A stretch of DNA of 64,000 bases from an uncultured Paracoccaceae bacterium (GCA_951812305.1 CATOSB010000012.1:81591-145590), one strand, 5' to 3'. Positions 1 through 8,208 are shown, counted from the stretch's first letter. A program made the numbers and translations. The notes: generated by a model not told the origin, from the sequence alone.

Positions 1-1
1 G

Positions 2-166
2 ATGGACACCGGGCGGCACGCTGAAATCGCCCGGGGGCTGAAGCAAGTCACCAACGAGGAAGGTATCCAATACGCCTGGTACGCCTGGTCCAACGCGGCC
101 AGGTCGCTCGGTACGGGTCTCAATCCGGAACGCTCGCGCGGGCGCGGCATGGGCAGGGGGATGTGA
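2..166 (+). CDS. C-terminal end of an unknown protein, cut by the window edge
   Basis: An open frame runs from the first bases of the window to a TGA at 164-166, giving 54 residues that end in an Arg/Gly-rich tail (SRGRGMGRGM). An ATG lies at position 2, but the frame may extend upstream outside the window, so this may be only the tail. The next gene starts 3 nt after the stop, which suggests co-transcription. No family is recognised. Confidence 0.4.
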   Translation: MDTGRHAEIARGLKQVTNEEGIQYAWYAWSNAARSLGTGLNPERSRGRGMGRGM

Positions 167-169
167 GGG

Positions 170-1030
170 ATGTATGGAAAACCTGCGCGGGGCCATGCCA
201 CAGCCTGGTTGAACTCCCTCCGGGATCACGACCGCATCGTGGGTTGGCCGGATGGGCCAAAAGGCCGGAAGGCCCTGGATGTCTTCGACCGTTCCAGTTG
301 CTCCAAAAAACCCGGGCGGGTGCTCAAGCGCCTGCGGCCGCTCATGCGCCCGGTCTTCGACGATCCCGAGATTCCGGTCTGGACGAAACGGGAGACGCTG
401 GTCGTTGCCTCCGGGCTTTCGAAGGTCTCCGAGAACCGCATCTTCCACCTGCCGCAGGACGCGGAGCCGCTCTATGCCGAACGCGCGGTGTTCCTCTCCG
501 ATGCTATACTGGCGACGGATGACTTCGAAATAGAGTTCGGTGTCAGCACCCGGGCGAGCATGAGCCACCATGCGCTCGCGCGGCTCCTGGAACGGGGCGG
601 CGCATCTCCGGAGGACATTTCTTTCGAGGTGGAGCTGGCCTTGCGGCTGGCAGCCAAGCTTGCGGATGTTGCCCGTCAGATGGGGATCGGGCCGGAGGGA
701 ATGCAGAGCTTCATGATCCCGCATCCGCGCGGCGCGTTTGTCGCGGTCAGCATGGACATGGATCCGGGCAAGACAGGCAGCGGTGAGGAGCGGCAGCGCA
801 TTCTCTCGATCCGGACCTGGCTCGACGCGGACATGCTGTCGGAAGAAGATCATGAACGGATGGGATCCCGGTCGAGCGCCCTGCTTGCCGGCCTGTATGA
901 TCTCAGGGACAGACATCGGCTCTTCGAGCTATGGGTCAAAGGCAATGCCCGGCCCTGGAGTTTTGCCGATACAACGCTTGATAATGCCGGCAGGATATCC
1001 GGTACGGATTGTCTGGAGCGCAGATTGTGA
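170..1030 (+). CDS. hypothetical protein, 286 aa
   Basis: This is an uninterrupted 286-residue frame with an ATG 3 nt after the upstream stop. The product is soluble, with no signal peptide or membrane segment, and contains a mixed-charge alpha-helical stretch around residues 145-175. No catalytic motif or family is recognised. The stop overlaps a GTG of the next frame (GTGA), the same coupling style used in the transfer operon of this window. Its position beside a bactofilin and conjugation genes suggests a plasmid-borne accessory function, but that is inference only. It is longer and more protein-like than the competing frames at 163-522 and 252-533, which are shadows. Confidence 0.6.
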   Translation: MYGKPARGHATAWLNSLRDHDRIVGWPDGPKGRKALDVFDRSSCSKKPGRVLKRLRPLMRPVFDDPEIPVWTKRETLVVASGLSKVSENRIFHLPQDAEPLYAERAVFLSDAILATDDFEIEFGVSTRASMSHHALARLLERGGASPEDISFEVELALRLAAKLADVARQMGIGPEGMQSFMIPHPRGAFVAVSMDMDPGKTGSGEERQRILSIRTWLDADMLSEEDHERMGSRSSALLAGLYDLRDRHRLFELWVKGNARPWSFADTTLDNAGRISGTDCLERRL

Positions 1031-1592
1031 ACATTGTGCTGACAGAATTCAGCTACGGCTTTTTTGTCACAGGGACAGAAGGCGGGCTCAATTCGATTGC
1101 GGCGACATTTTCGCCACCCGATCTGGCACCGATGCCACCGAGGCTGCCACATCAGCGATGCAGGGCTTGATGGATCGCTGTATAGATGTCCTGGACCGGC
1201 TTTTTGATGCCGGTGTTCCCACAGGCAAAAAACAGCCCCCAATGACTGACTTTCCAGGCTCGGTCGATGTCGGCTACCGCTACAAGGGATCTTATCGAAA
1301 GCAATCTTCGTTTGGGCGGGCGCCGGATATGCGCGGTGATCACAATCCGCACAGCACGCATTCTGTGGACATCACATTTTCGGCTCGTAAAAACGGCACG
1401 ACATTACACAACCCCAGGGTCATCCTGAAATCCAGTCTGGATCACAAGCTGAACGCCTGTCTCTTTCGATTTACCCAATCGCTCGATGCGGTGGATGTTG
1501 CTGAAAGTGCCGCTGTGGATATGGCCATGCTCGACCGACGTTGGCGCTTGATTGGGACAGGACGGGACGCGACCATTACAAAGCGCATGGAT
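1027..1592 (+). pseudogene. frameshifted and 3'-truncated unknown gene
   Basis: A GTG at 1027 overlaps the previous stop and opens a 47-residue frame that ends at 1168-1170. From about 1098 a second frame carries plausible coding sequence (MQGLMDRCIDVLDRLFD onward) for some 165 residues, until it enters a repeated sequence at about 1594. The simplest reading is one gene broken by a frameshift near 1100 and truncated by the repeat. The alternative is a separate small gene starting at the ATG at about 1158. No family is recognised in either frame. Confidence 0.35.
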
Positions 1593-1593
1593 A

Positions 1594-1730
1594 CCCACGG
1601 TGGACACAAAAAATCCTTTGTAAACGCTGTGGGACGATTTTCGCAGCCGCATTCTGCAGACGATAGCCCGAAGACAATGGAAGGGCTATCATCCCCGCGC
1701 TTACACGCAGGGAGTTCCCGCTGGATTAAA
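1594..1730 (-). repeat. 137-bp repeat R2, copy A
   Basis: The reverse complement of this stretch matches 35686-36006 (once the MITE there is removed) with only about two differences by eye. It contains the hairpin CGCGTGTAAGCGCG and a second one around GATAGCCC/GGGCTATC. The first hairpin resembles the terminal hairpin of the IS200 element at 36089-36108 (CCACGGGTGTAAGCCCGTGG), so R2 may be a remnant of IS200/IS605-type ends. That link is inference. Confidence 0.7.
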
Positions 1731-1853
1731 GGGGTGCCGCAACGGATTTGAGTGGCTTGACGCCCTGGATTGTGCAATCTGACCTGAGGTATGGAAATTC
1801 GGCATCTGGCACCCGGAAAGGTATATCGCGCGTGCAGGACGAGGCGGGACACA

Positions 1854-2357
1854 ATGTTTTCAAAAGGCAAGATTAAGGGCGCAGGGGACGGGCCATCTCC
1901 CGGCACGCCACTGGAACCGGCGGGAAAACACGAGGCGGCTTTGACACCGGATGTTTCTTCGGCGTCTTTGGCTCCGGCAAAACCGAAATCCAAACCCTCA
2001 AGGCTGTCGCCCGATCTCACGATTGTCGGCACTCTCGGGACGCCCGGTGATATCCTGGTTGAAGGCACCGTGGAAGGTGATATCCGCGCCCATTGCGTCG
2101 ACGTCAGTGAGGGCGCTCTCGTCAAGGGTGAGATAGTCGGTGATGATGTCGTGGTGGAGGGACGCGTCACTGGCCGTATTTGCGCCCTGAAACTGCGCCT
2201 GACATCAACGGCCCGCGTTGAGGGCGACATCCTGCACAGGATAATCGCCATCGAATCCGGCGCGATTTTCGAAGGCACCGTGCAGCGGCGGGACGACCCC
2301 CTCGACACTGCCTCCGGCAAGGAACAGTTGGAAGATGCATGTCTTTCGGAAGGCTGA
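1854..2357 (+). CDS. bactofilin family protein
   Basis: The 167-residue product has the bactofilin layout. A disordered, Pro/Lys-rich N-terminus (about residues 1-45) is followed by a beta-helical core beginning SPDLTIVGTLGTPGDILVEG, with repeating hydrophobic/Gly turns (GTVEGDIRAH, GEIVGDDVVVEGRVTG, RVEGDILH) and a short tail. Bactofilins polymerise without nucleotide and act as cytoskeletal scaffolds. Plasmid-borne copies occur in alphaproteobacteria. The ATG at 1854 (MFSKGKIKG) is preferred over the ORF-track start at 1791 because the upstream 21 residues are not bactofilin-like. The 3' end is part of a strong hairpin. The gene sits outside the minus-strand transfer operon and its specific role is unknown. 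Confidence 0.85.
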   Translation: MFSKGKIKGAGDGPSPGTPLEPAGKHEAALTPDVSSASLAPAKPKSKPSRLSPDLTIVGTLGTPGDILVEGTVEGDIRAHCVDVSEGALVKGEIVGDDVVVEGRVTGRICALKLRLTSTARVEGDILHRIIAIESGAIFEGTVQRRDDPLDTASGKEQLEDACLSEG

Positions 2358-2387
2358 GCTCCCGCCTGAGCCTTCCGAAAGACATGC
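2337..2387 (+). terminator. 19-bp perfect hairpin at the bactofilin stop codon
   Basis: Arms 2337-2355 and 2369-2387 are perfect inverted repeats (GCATGTCTTTCGGAAGGCT) around a 13-nt loop. The bactofilin stop (2355-2357) lies at the base of the loop. A short T run (CTTTA) follows. The likely role is transcription termination or mRNA 3'-end protection. Confidence 0.65.
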
Positions 2388-2658
2388 TTTACCCGCACCC
2401 GGGAATATCATCAAACGCGCCGCCTTGTAACGCTTCGGACATGCTGTCCAGAAGTCGTGCAAAATGGCCACAAGCAGGATACCCGATGCTGGTCTCGTCC
2501 AGTTGGCCCGGCTTTGCATCATCAAGAGTGGGTCAGTTTTAAACGCTCATTGACAGGGGTAAGGGTCATGGACTGCCCCTTTCCCAGACTTCGCAGGTTT
2601 TGGCGTGTGAATCGGCCTGGAGCTTCGCAGACATCACCCTCTGGGACAAGGCGGCGCG
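2388..2658. other. 271 bp without a convincing gene
   Basis: No intact frame is credible here. On the plus strand at about 2606-2668 one frame reads SAWSFADITLWDKAARETT. This is loosely like the tail of the 286-aa protein at 170-1030 (RPWSFADTTLDNAGR), so the stretch may hold the decayed end of a paralogue. Confidence 0.3.
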
Positions 2659-2668
2659 GGAAACCACG

Positions 2669-2841
2669 CAGGGCAATCGACTGAACAACCCAAGCATTCA
2701 ACGCGACTCGTAAAAACCCTACAAAGCTGCACGTTTCGTCCCGGAATTGCCCTGAATACGCCTTTTGATGCCCCGAGTGCAGGATGCGCAAACGTCATAT
2801 GGCTCTTTTGCAGCATTTTTTCCATTCAATCGATTGCCCTG
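2669..2841 (-). mobile_element. 173-bp MITE, copy 1
   Basis: The element starts CAGGGCAATCGACTGAAC and ends TCGATTGCCCTG, so its ends are inverted repeats. It is flanked by a 10-bp direct repeat GGAAACCACG at 2659-2668 and 2842-2851. It has no coding capacity and is closely similar to copies at 6507-6679 (same orientation) and 35714-35886 (opposite orientation). A 10-bp duplication is within the range of IS4-family transposases, so such an element may supply the enzyme in trans (inference). Confidence 0.9.
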
Positions 2842-2874
2842 GGAAACCACGGAAGACCCTTCGATGCGCGCTTG

Positions 2875-3585
2875 TCAGTCTGCAAACGGGATGCCGGAAC
2901 TGTCGTCAATGAAGTCGGGGGTTCCGGGCCGGGCGGCGGCCCCTTTTGCATTCCCGGCCTCCAGAAGCGCATTGATCAGGGTGCAGGCGGTGTCGAAATC
3001 CATGACGGGTTCAATGCCATGATCCACCGCGAGCTTCTTGCCGGCTTCGCACAGTCGGAAGATATGGGCTGCCTGCCGAAAGCTGGCGGGCGTCTCCGGT
3101 AAATGGCTCTTCGGGGGCAGGGGCAGTGTCTCGTCTGATGCAAGGTCGAGAAGATCAGCGATCATGCCACGCAGGATCCCGGTTGCGCCTGTCTTTGTGA
3201 AGGGAGCCGTTAGGCCGAGCCGGGCGGCATCGACGGGGTATTGGTGAGCGCGATCGTAAAGATAAGCCTGCTGTCGAAAGCTGGAAAGGGCGCCCCGCCG
3301 CACCCTGGACGTTGTGTAATAGCCGAGGTGGTCCACCATGCACCACGCACGGCATTGCGCCAGCGTTGCGCTGAAGACATTTGTGTGTCCGCGCACGGTG
3401 GCGATTTTGCCCTCCAGGGCTTCGGCCATCTCCGCGGTGTCAGCCGGTACCGTGACATACCAGTGTTCCCCAATCCGTACCGGCCGCGCTTCGATTGCAG
3501 GCGACAGTTCCGGGGTGGGATCGGGGGTGCCTGACCCTGGACGCTTTTTTCGCCGCGTCCTGCGCGCATTGTTTCCGGTGGCCAT
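2875..3585 (-). CDS. hypothetical protein, 236 aa
   Basis: The 236-residue frame begins with a very basic N-terminus (NNARRTRRKKRP), followed by a compact hydrophilic protein. Aromatic and acidic positions include HWYVTVPAD (about residues 42-50) and CRAWCMVDHLGYYT (about residues 78-91). There is no signal peptide or membrane segment. A DNA- or relaxosome-associated role would fit the basic start and the neighbouring transfer genes, but no family is recognised. It is the last intact minus-strand gene of the conjugation segment. Confidence 0.6.
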   Translation of the reverse strand: MATGNNARRTRRKKRPGSGTPDPTPELSPAIEARPVRIGEHWYVTVPADTAEMAEALEGKIATVRGHTNVFSATLAQCRAWCMVDHLGYYTTSRVRRGALSSFRQQAYLYDRAHQYPVDAARLGLTAPFTKTGATGILRGMIADLLDLASDETLPLPPKSHLPETPASFRQAAHIFRLCEAGKKLAVDHGIEPVMDFDTACTLINALLEAGNAKGAAARPGTPDFIDDSSGIPFAD

Positions 3586-3940
3586 TCCGACTGCTCTCCC
3601 TGCGCTTTATCATAGCGCAGTATTGTCCTTTGAAACCAGCCAGGTGATACAGTTGCCCTGTCCCCGGCCTGTTGTTCAAAATCCGTCTTACGATTTCAAC
3701 AGATCGGCAAGCAACGCGCGTTTGGATCCGGGATCGGTTTCGGTGGCCAGAAACCCGTCGAGTTCGTCCCGGATGAGCGCGTCGAGACGGGGGAGGGCGG
3801 CGCGGCGGTCGAGGCCCCATGCGCCGAGCATGATCTGCCGTCTTGTGCGGTCGCGCCGGGCCTGCCCGGGTGTGATGTGGCCGTCGGCGGGCAGGGCGGT
3901 ATCCGATGCAAGCGTATGGAACCTGAGTTCTGGATAAGCG

Positions 3941-4876
3941 CTATATCTGGTATTCGACCTGCCTGATTGTTTCCGGCACGGTTATGGGTCCCATTTTAAC
4001 TTTGGTTTTCCCGAGCATATAGGCTGCGACACACGAGATGAGGTGTACGAATGCGTTGGCAGGCGATCTGTGTCGAGTGTGTTCCAGTCCCATGCTGGTT
4101 TTCAACTTATCGAACAGAGTTTCGATGATGAACCGCCTTCGCAACAGGATTTTGTTCAGGATTGGCAGGAGATAGTTTTTCATGTTGCGGCGAATGCCGG
4201 TGACGAGGTGGAGCCCACGCTGCCAGAGCCGTTGGAAGAGGGATTTGGAGATATAGCCCTTATCAGCAAATATTTTGCCTTCGAGGCCCGCGATCATGGC
4301 TTCAAACGGCTTTCGATCATCGACATTACCTGCCGTGATTTTGACGGCCATGATCTCCCCCTTGTTGTTGATGATTAGATGCAGTTTGAAGCCAAAGAAC
4401 CAGCCCATTGTGCTGCGACCGCGCTTTGCCAGCCCCTTGAAGACCTTGTTTCGATTAATGCGGGCATTGTGGCAGACCGCGAGCTTAGTGCTGTCGGCAA
4501 AATAGACGCCGGTTTTTTCACCGCTGAAGCAGTGCAGCAGTATGCAAAACGGCACCATTAATCTTGGCATGAGGCTGACAAACCGACCATAGCTCGGGAG
4601 GGTGCCAAAGCAGTCACGGTATTTCTGCTCAACGCCATAAATCCAATAATGTTTGAAGTCCTTGAACGGCGACAAGTGAAACAAGACCATGATGAACAGG
4701 CTCTCCCCCAGGGTCAGCTTGCCGGCGCGAAGCCTCTGACGACCCGAGGGGATCAACCGGTGGCGCTCCCAGTCCTCGTAGGTTTTTGCAAAATCATCGA
4801 GACAGACAAAAAGTGCGGTGTTAGTGATCGACATGAGTGGCGGTCCATATTGTGTCGCTTTTGAACCTTGAATCAT
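3941..4876 (-). CDS. IS982 family transposase
   Basis: The 311-residue transposase has the IS982 signature block [16 protein letters not shown] (the first catalytic Asp sits in ADST), followed by the Lys/Arg-rich [20 protein letters not shown]. The second Asp lies in [13 protein letters not shown] and the Glu in [14 protein letters not shown], so a DDE triad is present. The length is at the usual size for the family (about 290-310). The gene reads leftward with its stop 20 bp from the left end, and diverges from the passenger gene. It appears intact and differs from copy 2 by one visible residue (FGTLP versus FGNLP). Confidence 0.9.
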   Translation of the reverse strand: MIQGSKATQYGPPLMSITNTALFVCLDDFAKTYEDWERHRLIPSGRQRLRAGKLTLGESLFIMVLFHLSPFKDFKHYWIYGVEQKYRDCFGTLPSYGRFVSLMPRLMVPFCILLHCFSGEKTGVYFADSTKLAVCHNARINRNKVFKGLAKRGRSTMGWFFGFKLHLIINNKGEIMAVKITAGNVDDRKPFEAMIAGLEGKIFADKGYISKSLFQRLWQRGLHLVTGIRRNMKNYLLPILNKILLRRRFIIETLFDKLKTSMGLEHTRHRSPANAFVHLISCVAAYMLGKTKVKMGPITVPETIRQVEYQI

Positions 4877-4962
4877 GGGGCAACGTACCTGGAAACCCCT
4901 CTCACCCCATACTAATCACGGGGGCATTCAGGCTGGTCAACACGGGGCAAAAGGTGCGCGCC

Positions 4963-5403
4963 ATGGAGAACAACTTCCCAATCAACGAAGATCTCGCTTA
5001 TGAGAAGATCCGGGACCTCATGTTCGACATGATGGAAGAGGACCCCAACCGTCTCTACGCCCTCACGGATAAGCTCAATGAACTGGCTGCGCTCCCTAAA
5101 AGAACCATGACACTTGTGCTCGATCTGATGGCCGCCACTCCCTTTCAGGTGATCATCCCGAAACACGTACGGAAAAATGACCCTGATACATTCAAAGCGG
5201 ATCACGAAACCGTTTCAAATGTTCTATTTCTTGGAGAGTTTGGCGGAATTGCCGTTGAACTGGAGCCAAATGAGGCTTTGAGAGAACCGAGGATCATTTC
5301 CATAACAATGGTGGAAATCCCTCATCGCAACCCTCTGCGAAAAAGGGTCAACGAGTATCGTAAAAAACGAATCAAAAAACTACGAAAAAATTCTGTCGAG
5401 TAG
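4963..5403 (+). CDS. passenger protein of the IS982-like element, 146 aa
   Basis: The frame starts MENNFPINEDLAYEKI and ends with a very basic tail (RKKRIKKLRKNSVE). The N-terminal 60 residues are acidic and helical, the middle is hydrophobic (TLVLDLMAATPFQVIIP), and the last 25 are Lys/Arg-rich. No signal peptide or known domain is recognised. The ORF track extends it upstream to 4837, but that part overlaps the transposase start and the ATG at 4963 is more plausible. The gene lies wholly within the element and is transcribed away from the transposase. In the second copy an IS66 interrupts it, so it is not needed for maintenance of that copy. Confidence 0.7.
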   Translation: MENNFPINEDLAYEKIRDLMFDMMEEDPNRLYALTDKLNELAALPKRTMTLVLDLMAATPFQVIIPKHVRKNDPDTFKADHETVSNVLFLGEFGGIAVELEPNEALREPRIISITMVEIPHRNPLRKRVNEYRKKRIKKLRKNSVE

Positions 5404-6034
5404 TGCACTGGTGACGCCAACGTCTTATCCAGAATCGGGGTTATGGAGAAAGCCCTTCATGAAGGCGCTGTTGCGCGCCGCCGTTGCCGCTGAGGGGTGC
5501 CCGGCGATATGGGCCTCGATATCGGATTTGAATTCATCGCAAAGATCGGGCTTGTGGCGAAACTGCGCCACGAGAAACCCTCCGAGGATGGCCTTGCGCC
5601 GGGCGTCATCGGTGCGCCCGGACTTGCTTGCGCGGTGCCTGATCCTCCGGACCTGGTCGGTGAGTCTGGCAAGGGACGAGAGCGGCGGCGTGTCGCGCTC
5701 GATGATGTCCCTGAACATCTCGACGAGCCGGGGCGTTGTCAGCCGGTGCCGGAAATACCCCGCCTTTCCGGCCGCCACGAGCAGGCGCTGTTCCTCCCGG
5801 GCGCGGACCCGCTCGGCCTCGGCCTCAAGCGCGGCGGTCTGCTCTCCGGGATCCGGCTTCCGGCGCTTGTTGCCGGATTTTGAAGCGGCCTTTTGGGGTG
5901 GTTGGGTCATTTGGCATCCTCGGCGTTCTACGCGCCACTGTTGTTTTGCAGGTCTTGCGTGTGGCGGCTTGATCGCTCCAATAATGTCGGGTGAAGGGGG
6001 GGTATGACGGTGAGATATTCAAATAAATGTCCCC

Positions 6035-6290
6035 CATCGGGGTCATATAATCCCTCGCCTTCAGGCGAAGGGAAGCTATTATCGACGTCGCCCCGGCGAC
6101 GGAGAAGCCCTTGCGGTCATACAGGACGAATGCGCACAGCAAATACGATTTGAAAGTACACCTGATTTGGATACCGAAGGACCGCAAGAGGGTTTTGACG
6201 GGACAAGCAGCAGAACGTGCGCGGGACCTGTTGCGGCAGATTTGCATGGAACATGAGATGCACATCAGCACATCATATCGAGCAAAGTGG
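6035..6290 (+). mobile_element. left-end remnant of an IS200/IS605 element
   Basis: The stretch starts near TCCCTCGCCTTCAGGCGA, a subterminal hairpin of the IS200/IS605 type, followed by a second hairpin CGTCGCCCCGGCGACG and the beginning of a tnpA frame. The frame is lost at about 6270-6290, where the sequence joins unrelated plasmid DNA. No matching right end is nearby. A right-end-like hairpin at about 35612-35635 could belong to another copy. Confidence 0.65.
6111..6265 (+). pseudogene. tnpA: IS200 family transposase TnpA, N-terminal fragment
   Basis: Residues HSKYDLKVHLIWIPKDRKRVL, then ERARDLLRQICMEH, match the start of IS200-type Y1 transposases (beta strand, then the WxPKxRxxVL region). 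The HUH motif and catalytic Tyr are missing because the sequence diverges after about 50 residues. The fragment cannot encode an active enzyme. Confidence 0.75.
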
Positions 6291-6363
6291 CCCCGGCCAC
6301 ATGGCCCGCTTCCCGGAACTCTTTGCTGAATGGGTTGTTTGATCGTGGTTTGGGCGCGGTCAT
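6290..6363 (-). pseudogene. N-terminal fragment of an unknown gene
   Basis: An ATG at 6363 (MTAPKPRSNNPFSKEFREAG) opens a plausible basic N-terminus. After about 24 residues it runs into the IS200 remnant. It lies directly downstream of the MITE-interrupted small gene on the same strand. Its function is unknown. Confidence 0.35.
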
Positions 6364-6418
6364 GTCGGCGTCCTCCGGCCCGGGGTCCGGGCTGTCTTCG
6401 GACACGATCTTCGTCGTA

Positions 6419-6850
6419 TCAGGCGACAAATCTACAAGGCGGTCCGAGGCTGATGGGTATTCTGTCTCGATAGGCCGGGCCCTTGCTATTTTGCGGGGCG
6501 TTCTGGCAGGGCAATCGACTGAACAACTCAAGCGTTCAACGCGACTCGTAACAACCCTACAAAGTTGCACGTTTCCTCCCGGAATTGCCCTGAATACGCC
6601 TTTTGATGCCCCGAGTGCAGGATGCGCGAACGTCATATGGCTCTTTTGCAGCATTTTTTCCATTCAATCGATTGCCCTGGGCGTTCTGGTCATGCGTCTT
6701 TTGGATTTGGGGCGTTTTGTCATAAGTTACTCCCTTCGGTTGGAGGCCTGGGCGGATATCCCTGTCGGCCTCTTCATTAAACCAGTATTCCTTTGTGAGC
6801 GGGTTTTCGGTCTTTTTCTCCCCGGTCGCAGGATCTGTCTTTCCGGTCAT
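6419..6850 (-). pseudogene. small unknown gene interrupted by MITE copy 2
   Basis: The frame starts MTGKTDPATGEKKTENPL at 6850. It reads to DQNAQ, where the MITE begins. Deleting the 173-bp element plus one 10-bp duplication leaves a 249-nt frame (82 codons plus stop) that ends in PPCRFVA at 6419-6421. The rebuilt protein is small, hydrophilic and of unknown function. It lies 27 bp downstream of traF on the same strand and was probably the next operon member. Confidence 0.55.
6507..6679 (-). mobile_element. 173-bp MITE, copy 2
   Basis: The ends are CAGGGCAATCGA and TCGATTGCCCTG. The 10-bp direct duplication GGCGTTCTGG lies at 6497-6506 and 6680-6689. Orientation matches copy 1, from which it differs at only a few bases by eye. 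It interrupts a small reading frame of the transfer region. Confidence 0.92.
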
Positions 6851-6876
6851 GGTCGTCCTTTCGATGTTTGCGGCTG

Positions 6877-7302
6877 TCAGCCCGGTGCTTTGGATGCGGG
6901 CGACGGATCGATGAGAAGAAGTGGCTTCCACCAGCCCCTCACGTTCTCGCGCCGGACCGCGCCGAGGACGCGGCTGTCCAGCGCCCCGGGCGTGTCGCCC
7001 TCGACGATGAGCGATCCGTCGGGTCGGCGCTCCGCGATGCGCTTGAGGATGCGCACGCCGTCCGGGGCATCGGGCGAGCAGAGACGGGAATACCATGGTG
7101 CGCCCCGGTGGCGGGGGTCGAGGCAGAAGGTGACATGGCTCGCCACTTCCGGTCCTGACCGGATATAGAGACCGCGCGGGACGGAACTGGTGGCATTGCC
7201 GATCAGAAGCCCGGCGGCACTTGCGGCCCAGACGAGCAGCAAAACCGCCATGACCGGTGCGCCGAACACAAGAGACCGGATGATTTCCTTTCGCAAGGTC
7301 AA
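6877..7302 (-). CDS. traF: conjugative transfer signal peptidase TraF (S26 family)
   Basis: The 141-residue protein has one N-terminal membrane segment (about residues 13-35, GAPVMAVLLLVWAASAAGLL). The catalytic Ser follows in NATSSVPRGLY and the general-base Lys is in VRILKRI, the S26/TraF arrangement. A C-terminal block EGDTPGALDSRVLG corresponds to the conserved SxDSR region. TraF-type peptidases mature or cyclise conjugative pilins in the inner membrane. It starts with TTG overlapping the upstream stop (TTGA at 7299-7302), so it is translationally coupled to the gene before it. The length is short but normal for minimal TraF proteins. Confidence 0.85.
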   Translation of the reverse strand: MTLRKEIIRSLVFGAPVMAVLLLVWAASAAGLLIGNATSSVPRGLYIRSGPEVASHVTFCLDPRHRGAPWYSRLCSPDAPDGVRILKRIAERRPDGSLIVEGDTPGALDSRVLGAVRRENVRGWWKPLLLIDPSPASKAPG

Positions 7303-7904
7303 AGGCTTTGTCCTTTTTCTTCAATCGGGGTCTGAACAGTCCTGTCGGCGCCGGACAGCCAGCGCGGGGTCCCGGGCGGGCGGTCCCGCATCACGGCGCG
7401 CAGACGATGAAGATGCCAGCGGAGCGGACTTTCGAGCCGCGCCCGCAGCCTCCAGACATGAACCTCATGGCGGCAGTGCGGTGAGGTGAGACACCAGTCG
7501 ATCAGATCGAGCGTGCGCATAAGACTGCCCCGGCGCATGTGGGGCCGGGGCAGGAGATCAATGCTCCATGGCCGGAGATTACGGGGCACCGGCAATCCCG
7601 CTGCGCGGTGCGGCGCCAGGAACCCGGACCAGCGGTTGGTGCGGCAGGGCTCCGGTCCGAAGTCGAGCGCCTCGAATGCGATCCCCGGCAATGCGTCCCA
7701 GATGCATCGGACGTCGATGTTGTCCGGTGCAGACTTCAGCGCAGGCAACGCTTCTTCCTCAGCCGTTTGCGCTGCCGCGCCCTCCGCATCACGAAACTCC
7801 AGGCCTTGCGACGGGATTGTTTCGGATCCCGGCGCGGGCGCATTGACGGGTGTTTCACGCCTCGTCGCCAGCCCTGGCGTCAGTCTTTTCAGCGGGTTTC
7901 GCAT
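7299..7904 (-). CDS. hypothetical protein of the transfer operon, 201 aa
   Basis: The ATG at 7904 (MRNPLKRLTPG) is chosen because the ORF-track extension to 8189 is only the antisense-like Arg/Pro-rich frame of the upstream gene. The protein is Pro/Arg/Trp-rich, has no membrane segment, and carries a His/Trp-rich stretch (CHRHEVHVWRLRARLESPL-like region near residues 145-165). The start overlaps the end of the 117-aa gene by 50 bp and the stop overlaps the traF start. No family is recognised; conserved position in the operon suggests a transfer role. Confidence 0.6.
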   Translation of the reverse strand: MRNPLKRLTPGLATRRETPVNAPAPGSETIPSQGLEFRDAEGAAAQTAEEEALPALKSAPDNIDVRCIWDALPGIAFEALDFGPEPCRTNRWSGFLAPHRAAGLPVPRNLRPWSIDLLPRPHMRRGSLMRTLDLIDWCLTSPHCRHEVHVWRLRARLESPLRWHLHRLRAVMRDRPPGTPRWLSGADRTVQTPIEEKGQSL

Positions 7905-8208
7905 TGCGATCTTTCTCCAGTTTTTCGAGCCGTCGGCGTATGGCCGCGGCGCTGCGGCCGAGTGTCCTGCCGACCTCTTCATGGGATTGTTCGGCCTTGA
8001 GCATGCTGAACATGCGGTCGTCCTCGTCGTCGGACCAGTTTTGGCCGTGGCGGTCGGGTTTGCCCGGTTTGTCCGCCGGCGGCGGGTCCGACGTGTTTCC
8101 GGCGGACCCGGAGATATCCTCTTCGTCCGCCCGGTCCGGGTCGCTGCCGGCGGGCGCGCCGGTCTCGCCCGTATCGTCCGGTCGCCCATGGTCCGGCGCG
8201 GGGGTCAC
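7855..8208 (-). CDS. small acidic protein with a helix-turn-helix-like C-terminus
   Basis: The 117-residue product starts with about 55 disordered acidic/Pro residues. It then has a Myb/SANT-like helical segment beginning NWSDDEDDRMFSMLKAEQ and continuing through VGRTLGRSAAAIRRRLEKL, the classic 'many-are-alike' recognition-helix pattern seen in GcrA- and Myb-like DNA-binding folds. It ends in a basic tail. The start overlaps the stop of the coupling-protein gene by ATGA. A regulatory or DNA-tethering role is possible. The fold assignment is inference. Confidence 0.6.
   Translation of the reverse strand: MTPAPDHGRPDDTGETGAPAGSDPDRADEEDISGSAGNTSDPPPADKPGKPDRHGQNWSDDEDDRMFSMLKAEQSHEEVGRTLGRSAAAIRRRLEKLEKDRNAKPAEKTDARAGDEA

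Larger units (their letters stand above)
3921..5441 (-). mobile_element. IS982-like element with passenger gene, copy 1 (1521 bp)
   Basis: The imperfect inverted ends are ACCTGAGTTCTGGATAAG (left) and ACCCCGATTCTGGATAAG (right, as read from the other strand). A 6-bp target duplication TATGGA lies at 3915-3920 and 5442-5447. Inside are an IS982-type transposase gene and a second, divergent gene of 146 codons. The second copy (20384-23513) has the same two ends and, once its internal IS66 and 8-bp duplication are removed, exactly the same 1521-bp length. The passenger gene is therefore part of the mobile unit. Confidence 0.9.
3688..5910 (-). pseudogene. unknown transfer-region gene split by an IS982-like element
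   Basis: The N-terminal part runs from the ATG at 5910 down to about 5442 (MTQPPQKAASKSGNKRRK, strongly basic). The reading then enters the insertion element. Removing the element and one copy of the 6-bp target duplication restores the frame: MKGFLH continues directly into TLASDTALPADGHITPG and ends in LLADLLKS at the TAA at 3688-3690. The rebuilt protein is about 225 residues, Arg/Lys/Ala-rich and helical. It contains no motif I can assign. The clean repair of the frame shows that the gene was intact before insertion. Confidence 0.7.

Noticed and set aside
738-1751. 337-aa ORF taken as one gene
   Set aside because: Its first third overlaps the 286-aa gene in another frame and its end lies in repeat R2. 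Only the middle looks coding, so it was annotated as a broken gene.
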